A stretch of 6,122 bases of DNA, taken from contig JAJRPY010000003.1 in NCBI GenBank assembly GCA_024280535.1, positions 1 through 6,122 on the forward strand. The letters are read 5' to 3'. The notes beneath the pieces were generated by a model. The model saw nothing but the letters and a program-made list of their open reading frames with translations. It was not told where the DNA came from and ran no database searches. Shown in pieces: positions 1-6,122 of the stretch (position 1 is the first letter of the stretch; every line of letters starts with the position of its first letter). This stretch comes from Gammaproteobacteria bacterium. Its GTDB lineage: Bacteria; Pseudomonadota; Gammaproteobacteria; PS1; Pseudothioglobaceae. The position numbers were made by a program, and so were the translations under genes.

Positions 1-2
1 GT

Positions 3-182
3 TTTCTCAATACACAATGTCAAGGCATGCTGTTTTGGAATGCACAATGCCAGAAAGCAGATTTTAGTATTGCAGAATGTCAGGGGGCGGATTTCCGTGG
101 TGCACAATGTCAAGGGGCAAATTTCAGTTATGCACAATGTCAAGGGGCAAATTTTCTCAACACACAATGTCAAGACATATAT
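3..182 (+). repeat. Tandem array of six 30-bp units encoding decapeptides
   Basis: Units start at 3, 33, 63, 93, 123 and 153, each beginning with a Phe codon, and the array probably continues left of the window. The most constant core is GCACAATGTCAAGGGGC (Ala-Gln-Cys-Gln-Gly). Units 4 and 5 differ at only three of 30 bases, all within the second and third codons, and are identical over 101-122 versus 131-152. Unit 1 and unit 6 match at 24 of their first 26 bases, although the units between them differ more. The last codons of unit 6 depart from the consensus and mark the end of the array. The near identity at DNA level implies recent duplication or gene conversion between units. Confidence 0.88.
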
Positions 183-476
183 GCCACGGATGACGCAAAA
201 AATATAACAAGTAAGGATGTTGAACTGCGTACATACACCTTAATACTTAAAGGTGCAATTGATGAAGAGGCAATCCAAGCCATTGAAAACGCCAAAGCCT
301 ATTTATCTGACGATTGGTATAGAAAGATGCAACAAATTATCACAGAAAATAAAGATACTAAAATAGAATACAGTGTGCCAAAGGGTTGCATTACTGGCAC
401 ATTAAGTAGCGAAGAATCGCAAGCCATTATTGACAAAGACTGGGACAAACTACAACAATTACAAAGCACCAATTAA
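3..476 (+). CDS. Pentapeptide-repeat protein, 5'-partial, with an uncharacterised C-terminal tail
   Basis: The reading frame is open to the left edge, so the gene is 5'-truncated. The ATG at 27 is probably internal: the codons before it (F-L-N-T-Q-C-Q-G) already belong to the repeat array, and this Met sits where other units have Ala. Residues before about 183 form six decapeptides of the type F-x-x-A-Q-C-Q-G-A-N/D, which read as paired pentapeptides A-N/D-F-x-x and A-Q-C-Q-G. Proteins of this family fold as right-handed quadrilateral beta-helices; their functions vary and cannot be deduced from the repeat. After the array come about 100 residues rich in charged residues and Gln, without a membrane segment, ending in a TAA at 474-476. 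I do not recognise this tail. It contains two similar segments (G-x-I/L-x-x-E-E-x-Q-A-I followed by D-W and K-M/L-Q-Q), suggesting an old internal duplication. It has no visible functional link to purL downstream. Family assignment is firm; role is unknown. Confidence 0.85.
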   Translation, partial: FLNTQCQGMLFWNAQCQKADFSIAECQGADFRGAQCQGANFSYAQCQGANFLNTQCQDIYATDDAKNITSKDVELRTYTLILKGAIDEEAIQAIENAKAYLSDDWYRKMQQIITENKDTKIEYSVPKGCITGTLSSEESQAIIDKDWDKLQQLQSTN

Positions 477-540
477 GTAAAATATCTTAGTATTAAGAAA
501 AATATTGGTTTCTTTTGGTTCAAATGGCTACACACTATTA

Positions 541-569
541 TTTAAAATTAAAACAATAAGCATTATTAT
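541..569 (+). promoter_or_regulatory. Candidate sigma-70 promoter for purL
   Basis: TTTAAA at 541-546 (four of six matches to the -35 consensus) and TATTAT at 564-569 (five of six to the -10 consensus) are separated by 17 bp, and the -10 lies about 43 bp before the purL start. The whole 477-611 gap is very AT-rich, so such matches arise easily by chance. I see no PurR-type palindrome in the gap. A second TATTAT at 536-541 lacks a good -35 partner. Confidence 0.3.
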
Positions 570-592
570 TCTCACTGTAAGACACCAAAAAC

Positions 593-596
593 AGGA
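593..596 (+). promoter_or_regulatory. purL: Weak, distant Shine-Dalgarno candidate for purL
   Basis: AGGA is the only purine-rich match before the purL ATG at 612. It ends 15 bases before the start codon, longer than the usual 5-9. There is no other ATG, GTG or TTG in frame between the upstream in-frame TAA at 549-551 and 612, so the start at 612 stands despite the poor spacing. Confidence 0.25.
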
Positions 597-611
597 CTAC
601 TATTAATCACT

Positions 612-3600
612 ATGATCACAAATTTTAAACACATCCAAGCACTGAGCGATTTTAAACAAGCCAGATTAAACCAGCAACTTGGCGCTTTAGGCGTGCAACT
701 TGTTAATACCGAGTTTGTGCATTTTGCCCATTGTGCGCAGCAATTAACCCATGATGAGACGGCAATATTGGACACCTTGTTGGCTTATGAAAAGCCTGTT
801 AAAGTAGCGGAAAATGGGGTGAAAATTATAGTCATACCACGGCTTGGCACGATTTCGCCGTGGTCGTCTAAGGCGAGTGATATTTTGCATTTGTGTGGCT
901 TGGAAAAAGTTAGTCGTATTGAGCGGGGGATTATTTATCATTTTGATCAGTTGATTAGCGACAAACAGGCAGTTTTAGCAGTCATTATGGATAGAATGAC
1001 GCAGTCTGAATTGCCCTCTATTGAAGCAGCACACACGATATTTGATGATTTTGCACCACGACCTGTTGCCGATGTTGATATTTTAGCCCATGGCAAATCT
1101 GCATTAGAAAGTGCCAATACTGCGTTGGGGTTGGCGCTTTCTGGTGGTGAGATTGACTACTTGTTGAGCAGTTTTAACCAACTCAAACGCAACCCGACCG
1201 ATGTGGAATTGATGATGTTTGCCCAAGCAAATTCAGAGCATTGTCGGCACAAAATTTTTAATGCCGATTGGCACATTGACGGCGTGGCACAAGAAAAAAG
1301 CCTATTTTCAATGATTCGCAACACTTACCACAAGCATCCCGAGGGTTTGCTTAGTGTGTATTCGGATAATTCTGCGGTAATGGCAGGCTACGAAGGCGAG
1401 CGTTTTTATGCGGATAAAGATGGAAGATACACCACCTCAACCGAGCATAGGGCAATTTTGATGAAAGTGGAGACGCATAACCACCCTACCGCGATTGCCC
1501 CGCATCCCGGTGCGGCAACGGGATCTGGTGGTGAGATTCGGGACGAAGGTGCCACCGGTCAAGGCTCTAAACCTAAAGTAGGTTTGTGTGGATTTAGCGT
1601 ATCGAACTTAAAAATTAGCACTGCCCTCCAGCCTTGGGAAATTGACAATGGCAAGCCTGCGCAAATTGTTTCAGCGCTTGAGATTATGCTTGAAGGCCCG
1701 ATTGGTGCGGCAGCGTTTAATAATGAATTTGGTCGTCCGAATACTTTGGGCTATTTTAGAACCTACGAACAAGCCACGCCAACAGGCGATATTCGCGGCT
1801 ATCACAAGCCCATTATGCTGGCAGGTGGCTTGGGGCATATTCAAGAACAGCATATTAAAAAAGGCAACATTCCTACTGGCAGTCACATTATCGTTTTAGG
1901 CGGGCCTGCTATGCTGATTGGCTTGGGTGGTGGTGCAGCATCTAGTATCAATAATGGTGAGCAAAGTAAGCAGTTAGACTTTGCCTCTGTTCAGCGGGCT
2001 AATCCTGAGATGGAAAGGCGCGCTCAAGAGGTGATTGATCGCTGTACCAATCTAGGCGCTGATAATCCTATTATTTCTATTCATGATATTGGTGCTGGCG
2101 GTCTGTCTAATGGCTTGCCTGAATTGGTGAATGATTCGGGTCGCGGGGGTCGCTTTGAATTGCGCAATATTCCTAATGATGATAAGCAGATGTCGCCGCT
2201 TGAAATTTGGTGTAATGAATCTCAAGAACGCTACGTACTGGCCATTGCCCCTGATAATTTGGCGTTGTTTAGCGATATTTGCCAGCGTGAACGTGCGCCA
2301 TTTGCTGTATTAGGTCAGTCCACCACGGCGCAAGAATTAGTGCTAAATGATGCACTATTTACAGACACGCCTATTGATATGCCAATGTCAGTTTTATTGG
2401 GCAATCCACCCAAAACCAGCATTAACGCCCGCACTCAAGCCCTCAAACTGAATCCATTTGATACCCATAACATCAACCTTACTGATGCCATTAATAGGAT
2501 TTTGCAACTGCCCGGTGTTGCCAGCAAAAATTTCCTCATCACCATTGCCGATAGAAGCGTGACTGGTATGGTGGCGCGGGATCAATTAATTGGCCCATGG
2601 CAAGTACCTGTGGCTGATTGCTCTATTTCTATCTCTGATTATTCGGGCGTTAAGGGGGAGATTATGGCACTGGGCGAGCGCGCACCATTGGCACTATGTG
2701 ATGCAAAATCTGCTGCCAGAATGACCATTGGCGAATCACTTGCCAATATGCTAGGTGGCTACGTGGCAGATATTCATGATATTAGTCTCAGTGCCAATTG
2801 GATGAGTGCTAGCGGCCACCCAGGCGAAGACTCAAAATTATTTGAGGCAGTTAAGGCAGTGGGTATGGATTTGTGCCCTGAACTGGGCCTAACCATACCC
2901 GTGGGAAAAGATTCTATGAGTATGAAAAGTGCTTGGACTGAAAACGGGGTGGATAAATCTGTCACTGCTCCTCTGTCACTGGTTATAACCGCTTTTGCAA
3001 AAACACCTGATGTGAGACTGCAACAAACGCCTTTATTAACCATCGACAACACCTCTGAATTATTATTAATCGATTTGGGACTGGGGCAACATCGTATGGG
3101 TGGATCTTGTTTGGCGCAAGTTTACAATCAAATTGGCGATTTAGCGCCTAACCTTGATGACGCCCAAACTTTTAAACAATTTTTCAGCGTTATTAATCAA
3201 CTCAATCATGACCAGCTTATCTGTGCTTATCATGATCGTAGTGATGGCGGTGTGATTACCACTTTATTAGAAATGGCTTTTGCCTCTCATTGTGGCTTAG
3301 ACATCACCACCGATAGCCCGATTGAGGCGTTATTTAATGAAGAATTGGGCTGTGTTATTCAAGTCACTCAATCTAACAAACCCAAGGTGCTGGCAGCGCT
3401 AACCAAGGCAGGATTGGCTAATCACACTAGCACGATTGCTACAATCAACACGCTTGACAGTATCAACATTTTCTCTAATGAGCAACAAATTTACTCACAA
3501 CCGCGGGCAACACTGCACACACTTTGGTCGTCAACCTCCTACGCAATAGCCAAACTACGCGACAACCCAGATTGCGCGCAACAAGAATTTGATGCCATTG

Positions 3601-4439
3601 CTCAAACAACAGACGGCATTAAAATAGACCTCAGTTTTGAGCTAGACAAATCAATCATCACGCCTTATATCAAAACCAATATTAAGCCAAAAATTGCCAT
3701 CCTTCGCGAACAAGGCGTTAATGCCCAAGTTGAGATGGCTGCTGCGTTTGATCAGGCTCAATTTGAGGCAGTAGATGTGCACATGAGCGATATTTTATCC
3801 AATAGAATTTCGCTGGATGCGTTCAAAGGCGTAGTAGCCTGTGGCGGTTTTTCGTATGGTGATGTGCTGGGTGCGGGGCGTGGTTGGGCTAGTTCGATTT
3901 TGTATAATGCTCGGGCAAAAGATCAATTTGCAGCGTTTTTTGACCGTGAAGACAGTTTTGCATTAGGCGTTTGTAACGGCTGCCAAATGCTGTCTAATCT
4001 GCGTGATATTATTCCAGGTTCGACAAACTGGCCGAGTTTCTCTCGCAATGTTTCGGAGCAATTTGAGGCGCGCTTTTCCAGTGTTAAAATTGGACAATCA
4101 CGCTCAATTTTCTTAAACGATATGCAAGATGCCATTATGCCCATTGCCATTGCCCACGCTGAAGGCAAGGCAAGTTTTGACGGCACTATCGCTGATCACA
4201 ACATTGCATTACAATACGTTGACCACCAAGGCGCTATTACCCAAGCCTATCCGCACAATCCAAATGGTTCATCACAAGGAATTGCCGGGTTAAGCAACGA
4301 TTCTGGCAGTGTCACCATTATGATGCCGCATCCAGAGCGAGTATTTAGAGCAGTGCAACATTCATACCGACCAAAAGACTGGAACGAACGCAGCCCATGG
4401 ATGAGAATGTTTGAAAATGCTAGGGCGTGGGTTGATTGA
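612..4439 (+). CDS. purL: Phosphoribosylformylglycinamidine (FGAM) synthase, full-length fused form
   Basis: This cytosolic enzyme catalyses FGAR + glutamine + ATP to FGAM + glutamate + ADP + Pi in de novo purine synthesis. At 1275 residues it matches the long single-chain proteobacterial type (E. coli about 1295), not the split PurS/PurQ/PurL form. The order is: N-terminal PurS-like domain (about 1-145, with [13 protein letters not shown]), linker with [10 protein letters not shown] (205-214), two synthetase halves, and a C-terminal class I glutaminase starting near residue 1026 ([12 protein letters not shown]). Landmarks in the synthetase region are ETHNHP (287-292), GGGAASS (439-445), [10 protein letters not shown] (491-500), [12 protein letters not shown] (647-658), PVGKDSMS (763-770) and YHDRSDGG (873-880). 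The glutaminase triad is complete: Cys1121 in GVCNGCQ, and His1240 and Glu1242 in PHPER. No frameshift or missing block is apparent. The N-terminus at the 612 ATG aligns with the family. It converges on purU, whose formate product can feed the preceding step via PurT where that enzyme exists. Confidence 0.98.
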   Translation: MITNFKHIQALSDFKQARLNQQLGALGVQLVNTEFVHFAHCAQQLTHDETAILDTLLAYEKPVKVAENGVKIIVIPRLGTISPWSSKASDILHLCGLEKVSRIERGIIYHFDQLISDKQAVLAVIMDRMTQSELPSIEAAHTIFDDFAPRPVADVDILAHGKSALESANTALGLALSGGEIDYLLSSFNQLKRNPTDVELMMFAQANSEHCRHKIFNADWHIDGVAQEKSLFSMIRNTYHKHPEGLLSVYSDNSAVMAGYEGERFYADKDGRYTTSTEHRAILMKVETHNHPTAIAPHPGAATGSGGEIRDEGATGQGSKPKVGLCGFSVSNLKISTALQPWEIDNGKPAQIVSALEIMLEGPIGAAAFNNEFGRPNTLGYFRTYEQATPTGDIRGYHKPIMLAGGLGHIQEQHIKKGNIPTGSHIIVLGGPAMLIGLGGGAASSINNGEQSKQLDFASVQRANPEMERRAQEVIDRCTNLGADNPIISIHDIGAGGLSNGLPELVNDSGRGGRFELRNIPNDDKQMSPLEIWCNESQERYVLAIAPDNLALFSDICQRERAPFAVLGQSTTAQELVLNDALFTDTPIDMPMSVLLGNPPKTSINARTQALKLNPFDTHNINLTDAINRILQLPGVASKNFLITIADRSVTGMVARDQLIGPWQVPVADCSISISDYSGVKGEIMALGERAPLALCDAKSAARMTIGESLANMLGGYVADIHDISLSANWMSASGHPGEDSKLFEAVKAVGMDLCPELGLTIPVGKDSMSMKSAWTENGVDKSVTAPLSLVITAFAKTPDVRLQQTPLLTIDNTSELLLIDLGLGQHRMGGSCLAQVYNQIGDLAPNLDDAQTFKQFFSVINQLNHDQLICAYHDRSDGGVITTLLEMAFASHCGLDITTDSPIEALFNEELGCVIQVTQSNKPKVLAALTKAGLANHTSTIATINTLDSINIFSNEQQIYSQPRATLHTLWSSTSYAIAKLRDNPDCAQQEFDAIAQTTDGIKIDLSFELDKSIITPYIKTNIKPKIAILREQGVNAQVEMAAAFDQAQFEAVDVHMSDILSNRISLDAFKGVVACGGFSYGDVLGAGRGWASSILYNARAKDQFAAFFDREDSFALGVCNGCQMLSNLRDIIPGSTNWPSFSRNVSEQFEARFSSVKIGQSRSIFLNDMQDAIMPIAIAHAEGKASFDGTIADHNIALQYVDHQGAITQAYPHNPNGSSQGIAGLSNDSGSVTIMMPHPERVFRAVQHSYRPKDWNERSPWMRMFENARAWVD

Positions 4440-4498
4440 TATTTTTTGTACCACTTTAAGGCTAAAAATTGCACCTAACGCAACCCAAACAACAATGA
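4440..4498. other. Convergent purL/purU intergenic gap with no clear terminator
   Basis: These 59 bases separate two convergent stop codons. A run of six T at 4442-4447 follows purL closely, but no compact GC-rich stem precedes it. Read on the minus strand, there is a T-run (complement of 4465-4470) without a good stem either. The only sizeable inverted repeat, TGGGTTG at 4428-4434 with CAACCCA at 4481-4487, has a loop of 46 bases and no T-tract after it. Termination here may be Rho-dependent, or the two transcripts may overlap. Confidence 0.4.
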
Positions 4499-5350
4499 TT
4501 AATTAAACACAACGGTTTTATTGTGGCAAATTAGCACGCGGTCTTGAAGATGATATTGCAAACCCTTGGCTAGTGTAATTTTTTCAACATCTTGGCCCAT
4601 TTTTTTCATATCATCGGCACTATTGGCATGATTAACGCGCACAACCTCTTGCTCAATAATTGGCCCTTCGTCTAAATGACTTGTCACATAATGACAGGTA
4701 GCGCCAATCAACTTAACCCCGCGATCAGCAGCCCGTTGATACGGATTAGCCCCCACAAATGAAGGCAAAAATGAATGATGAATATTAATAATCTGCCCTT
4801 CGAAATGCTGACACAATGCCTCAGGGATGATTTGCATATAGCGCGCTAACACTACCACATCTGGCTTAAAATCAATCACTGCTTGAGTCATTTTAGCCAT
4901 ATCTGCCAACTTGGTATGCACCCCAATAGTCACTTGCTTAAAAGGCACATCGTACCAACTGGCCAATTTAGCCAGCTTGTGATGATTGGACAACACGCCT
5001 ACAATATTGCCCGCCAATTCACTCTCATGCCCACGATGCAGCAAATCTGCCACACAATGCGACGACTTAGAGCCCATAATCAAAATACGCTTTGAGACAC
5101 TGGCGTCGTTCAATTGCCATATCATTTGGTAACTATCGGCAATCATACTAAAATTTGCTTTGAAGTCTTTGATAGGGCGTGAAAAGGCATTAGATTGAAT
5201 TTCAATACGCATAAAAAATCGCTTATTGACCTCATCAAGATGGTGATGCGCGGCTTTAATATTGCATTGATGCTCAAAAATAAACTGGCTCACTTTTGCC
5301 ACTAAGCCATGCGCATCAGGGCAAGAAATTAGCAATCGGTGAGTGCTCAT
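4499..5350 (-). CDS. purU: Formyltetrahydrofolate deformylase
   Basis: PurU hydrolyses 10-formyl-THF to formate and THF, balancing one-carbon pools and supplying formate for PurT-dependent FGAR synthesis where PurT exists. The 283 residues match the usual length (E. coli 280). Residues 1-85 form an ACT domain (CPDAHGLVAKVSQFIFEH at 10-27, then RFFMRIEI), which in E. coli PurU senses methionine and glycine. Residues about 87-283 are the formyltransferase-fold hydrolase domain, with LARYMQIIPE (168-177), NIHHSFLP (189-196) and LDEGPII (226-232). By comparison with glycinamide ribonucleotide transformylase, Asn189, His191 and Asp227 are the catalytic set. The ACT domain and the His-His-Ser-Phe-Leu-Pro form of the motif separate it from PurN and from methionyl-tRNA formyltransferase. 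The ATG at 5350 overlaps the argJ stop, and no strong Shine-Dalgarno precedes it, so translation probably depends on argJ. It ends in TAA at 4501-4499. It appears intact. Confidence 0.97.
   Translation of the reverse strand: MSTHRLLISCPDAHGLVAKVSQFIFEHQCNIKAAHHHLDEVNKRFFMRIEIQSNAFSRPIKDFKANFSMIADSYQMIWQLNDASVSKRILIMGSKSSHCVADLLHRGHESELAGNIVGVLSNHHKLAKLASWYDVPFKQVTIGVHTKLADMAKMTQAVIDFKPDVVVLARYMQIIPEALCQHFEGQIINIHHSFLPSFVGANPYQRAADRGVKLIGATCHYVTSHLDEGPIIEQEVVRVNHANSADDMKKMGQDVEKITLAKGLQYHLQDRVLICHNKTVVFN
5347..5350 (-). promoter_or_regulatory. ATGA stop-start overlap between argJ and purU
   Basis: On the minus strand the four bases read ATGA: ATG (5350-5348) starts purU and TGA (5349-5347) ends argJ. 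The bases before it (CGCAGAATATCGTAC) contain no clear Shine-Dalgarno sequence. Such overlaps typically allow terminating ribosomes to reinitiate, so argJ and purU should be made from one transcript in linked amounts. The overlap is seen directly; the coupling is inferred. Confidence 0.8.
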
Positions 5351-6122
5351 GTACGATATTCTGCGTTGATTTTAATGTATTCATAAGAAAGGTCGGTTGT
5401 CCAAACGCTTTCAAAAAAATCACTTTGACCTATGTCAATCGTAATGGTGATGTCTTTTTTTGCCATTTCAGCACTGCCTGCGGCCTCGGTATAGTGCGCA
5501 TCTGGCTCGCCTGCTTTAATAATGCTGAGAGTATTTAGTGAGATATTAATATCTTCAATATTCAACTGCTGAATATTAGCACGCCCTACTGCTGCCAAAA
5601 TACGCCCCCAGTTGGCATCTGATGCGAATAATGCGGTTTTCACCAAGGGCGAATGGGCAACGCAATAGGCCACTTCCAGGCAATCATCCTTAGATTTTCC
5701 GCCTTTTACACAAACCTCAACAAACTTGCTCGCCCCTTCGCCATCTTTAATAATCTGATGCGCCAAAGATCGGGTAACTTCATCCAACGCCTGCTGAAAC
5801 ACCGCCGTACAATCGGCCAATTCAACACCACTTTTGGCTGTGGCACTCAATGTGCAAGCATCGTTAGTAGAGGTGTCGCCATCCACCGTAATACGATTAA
5901 ACGACTGATTAACCGCACCACTCAAGCAATCTTGCAACTGCGCTGGAGTGGCACTAATATCGGTAAAAATAAAGCTCAACATAGTTGCCATATTAGGGCG
6001 AATCATGCCGGAGCCTTTGGCAATGCCACTAATCTTAACCACCCTGCCATTCACTTCAAACGTTTTGGACTGGATTTTTGTCACCAAATCAGTGGTTAAA
6101 ATACCCTGAGCAACCTTAGCAA
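5347..6122 (-). CDS. argJ: Bifunctional glutamate N-acetyltransferase / amino-acid acetyltransferase ArgJ, 5'-partial
   Basis: ArgJ transfers the acetyl group from N-acetylornithine to glutamate, closing the cyclic arginine pathway; bifunctional forms also use acetyl-CoA. The frame runs off the right edge. About 257 codons are visible of a typical 400, so roughly the first 145-150 residues are missing. A TTG at 6087-6085 is not the real start, because AQGILTTDL, a family-typical stretch, lies upstream in the same frame. Numbering from that TTG, the self-cleavage region is AKGSGMIRPNMATML (23-37); the precursor is cut between Ala34 and Thr35, and Thr35 becomes the N-terminal nucleophile of the beta chain (212 residues here). 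Lys24, Glu117, Asn241 and Thr246 fit the spacing of active-site positions known in mycobacterial ArgJ, with Thr in place of the C-terminal Ser. DGDTSTND (69-76), SDANWGRI (156-163) and the ending INAEYRT are also typical. Whether it is mono- or bifunctional cannot be decided from this fragment. Confidence 0.96.
   Translation of the reverse strand, partial: AKVAQGILTTDLVTKIQSKTFEVNGRVVKISGIAKGSGMIRPNMATMLSFIFTDISATPAQLQDCLSGAVNQSFNRITVDGDTSTNDACTLSATAKSGVELADCTAVFQQALDEVTRSLAHQIIKDGEGASKFVEVCVKGGKSKDDCLEVAYCVAHSPLVKTALFASDANWGRILAAVGRANIQQLNIEDINISLNTLSIIKAGEPDAHYTEAAGSAEMAKKDITITIDIGQSDFFESVWTTDLSYEYIKINAEYRT

Noticed and set aside
27..29. ATG at 27 as the true start of the pentapeptide gene
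   Set aside because: The frame stays open to the window edge and encodes a further repeat unit before this Met, so the start must lie upstream.
495..514. AAGAAA / TTTCTT inverted repeat after the pentapeptide gene as a terminator
   Set aside because: The stem is six base pairs with a single G-C pair, the loop is eight bases, and the T-tract after it is interrupted. It would be too unstable for a standard intrinsic terminator.
3923..4474. Two minus-strand open frames of 75-87 codons at the end of purL
   Set aside because: They overlap the conserved glutaminase domain of PurL in another frame, and the second crosses the purL stop only by chance. Nothing in the translations suggests a real protein.
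4428..4487. TGGGTTG / CAACCCA inverted repeat around the purL stop
   Set aside because: The arms are seven bases long with a 46-base loop and no T-tract follows. It is compatible with chance.
4883..5538. Two plus-strand open frames (4883-5095 and 5296-5538) opposite purU and argJ
   Set aside because: Both are antisense shadows of well-conserved genes, with no family resemblance and no supporting ribosome-binding site that I can see.
6085..6087. TTG at 6087-6085 (minus strand) as the start of argJ
   Set aside because: Family-typical ArgJ residues lie upstream in the same frame, and starting here would remove the entire alpha chain except its last residues.
5653..6099. A 148-codon open frame on the plus strand antisense to argJ
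   Set aside because: It lies wholly opposite the strongly conserved ArgJ coding sequence, its translation shows no recognisable domain, and it has the composition expected of a shadow frame.

Overview
The window holds four protein-coding genes and no RNA gene, insertion sequence or CRISPR array that I can support. The protein sequences are those of a gammaproteobacterium: PurL is the long, fused form and aligns from memory with the E. coli enzyme almost end to end. The organism uses the ArgJ acetyl-recycling route of arginine synthesis, unlike E. coli, which uses ArgE. The moderately AT-rich coding sequence, the ArgJ route and the pentapeptide-repeat protein would fit a marine sulfur-oxidising lineage such as the Thioglobus/SUP05/mussel-symbiont group. 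That placement is inference only.

Layout. Bases 1-476 (+) hold the 3' part of a pentapeptide-repeat gene whose 5' end lies outside the window. Its array is built from 30-bp DNA units that each encode a decapeptide, followed by a tail of about 100 residues that I do not recognise. Bases 477-611 are an AT-rich gap with a plausible but weak promoter for the next gene. Bases 612-4439 (+) are a complete purL. Bases 4440-4498 are a short convergent gap with no clear terminator. Bases 4499-5350 (-) are a complete purU. Bases 5347-6122 (-) are the 3' two-thirds of argJ, cut by the window end. argJ and purU overlap by four bases (ATGA) and are very probably co-transcribed and translationally coupled in the order argJ-purU.

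How the genes relate. PurL converts FGAR to FGAM in purine synthesis. PurU releases formate and tetrahydrofolate from 10-formyl-THF, and in organisms with PurT that formate can be used to make FGAR, the PurL substrate. The two convergent genes therefore touch adjacent parts of purine and one-carbon metabolism. ArgJ recycles acetyl groups between ornithine and glutamate in arginine synthesis. Its coupling to purU has no obvious pathway logic. The pentapeptide-repeat gene looks like an accessory gene beside a housekeeping block.

The housekeeping genes look ordinary and intact. The least explained part is the left end: a regular Phe/Cys decapeptide array with variation focused on two codons per unit, joined to an uncharacterised tail that seems to contain a diverged internal duplication. 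I did not find a convincing new multi-gene system here.
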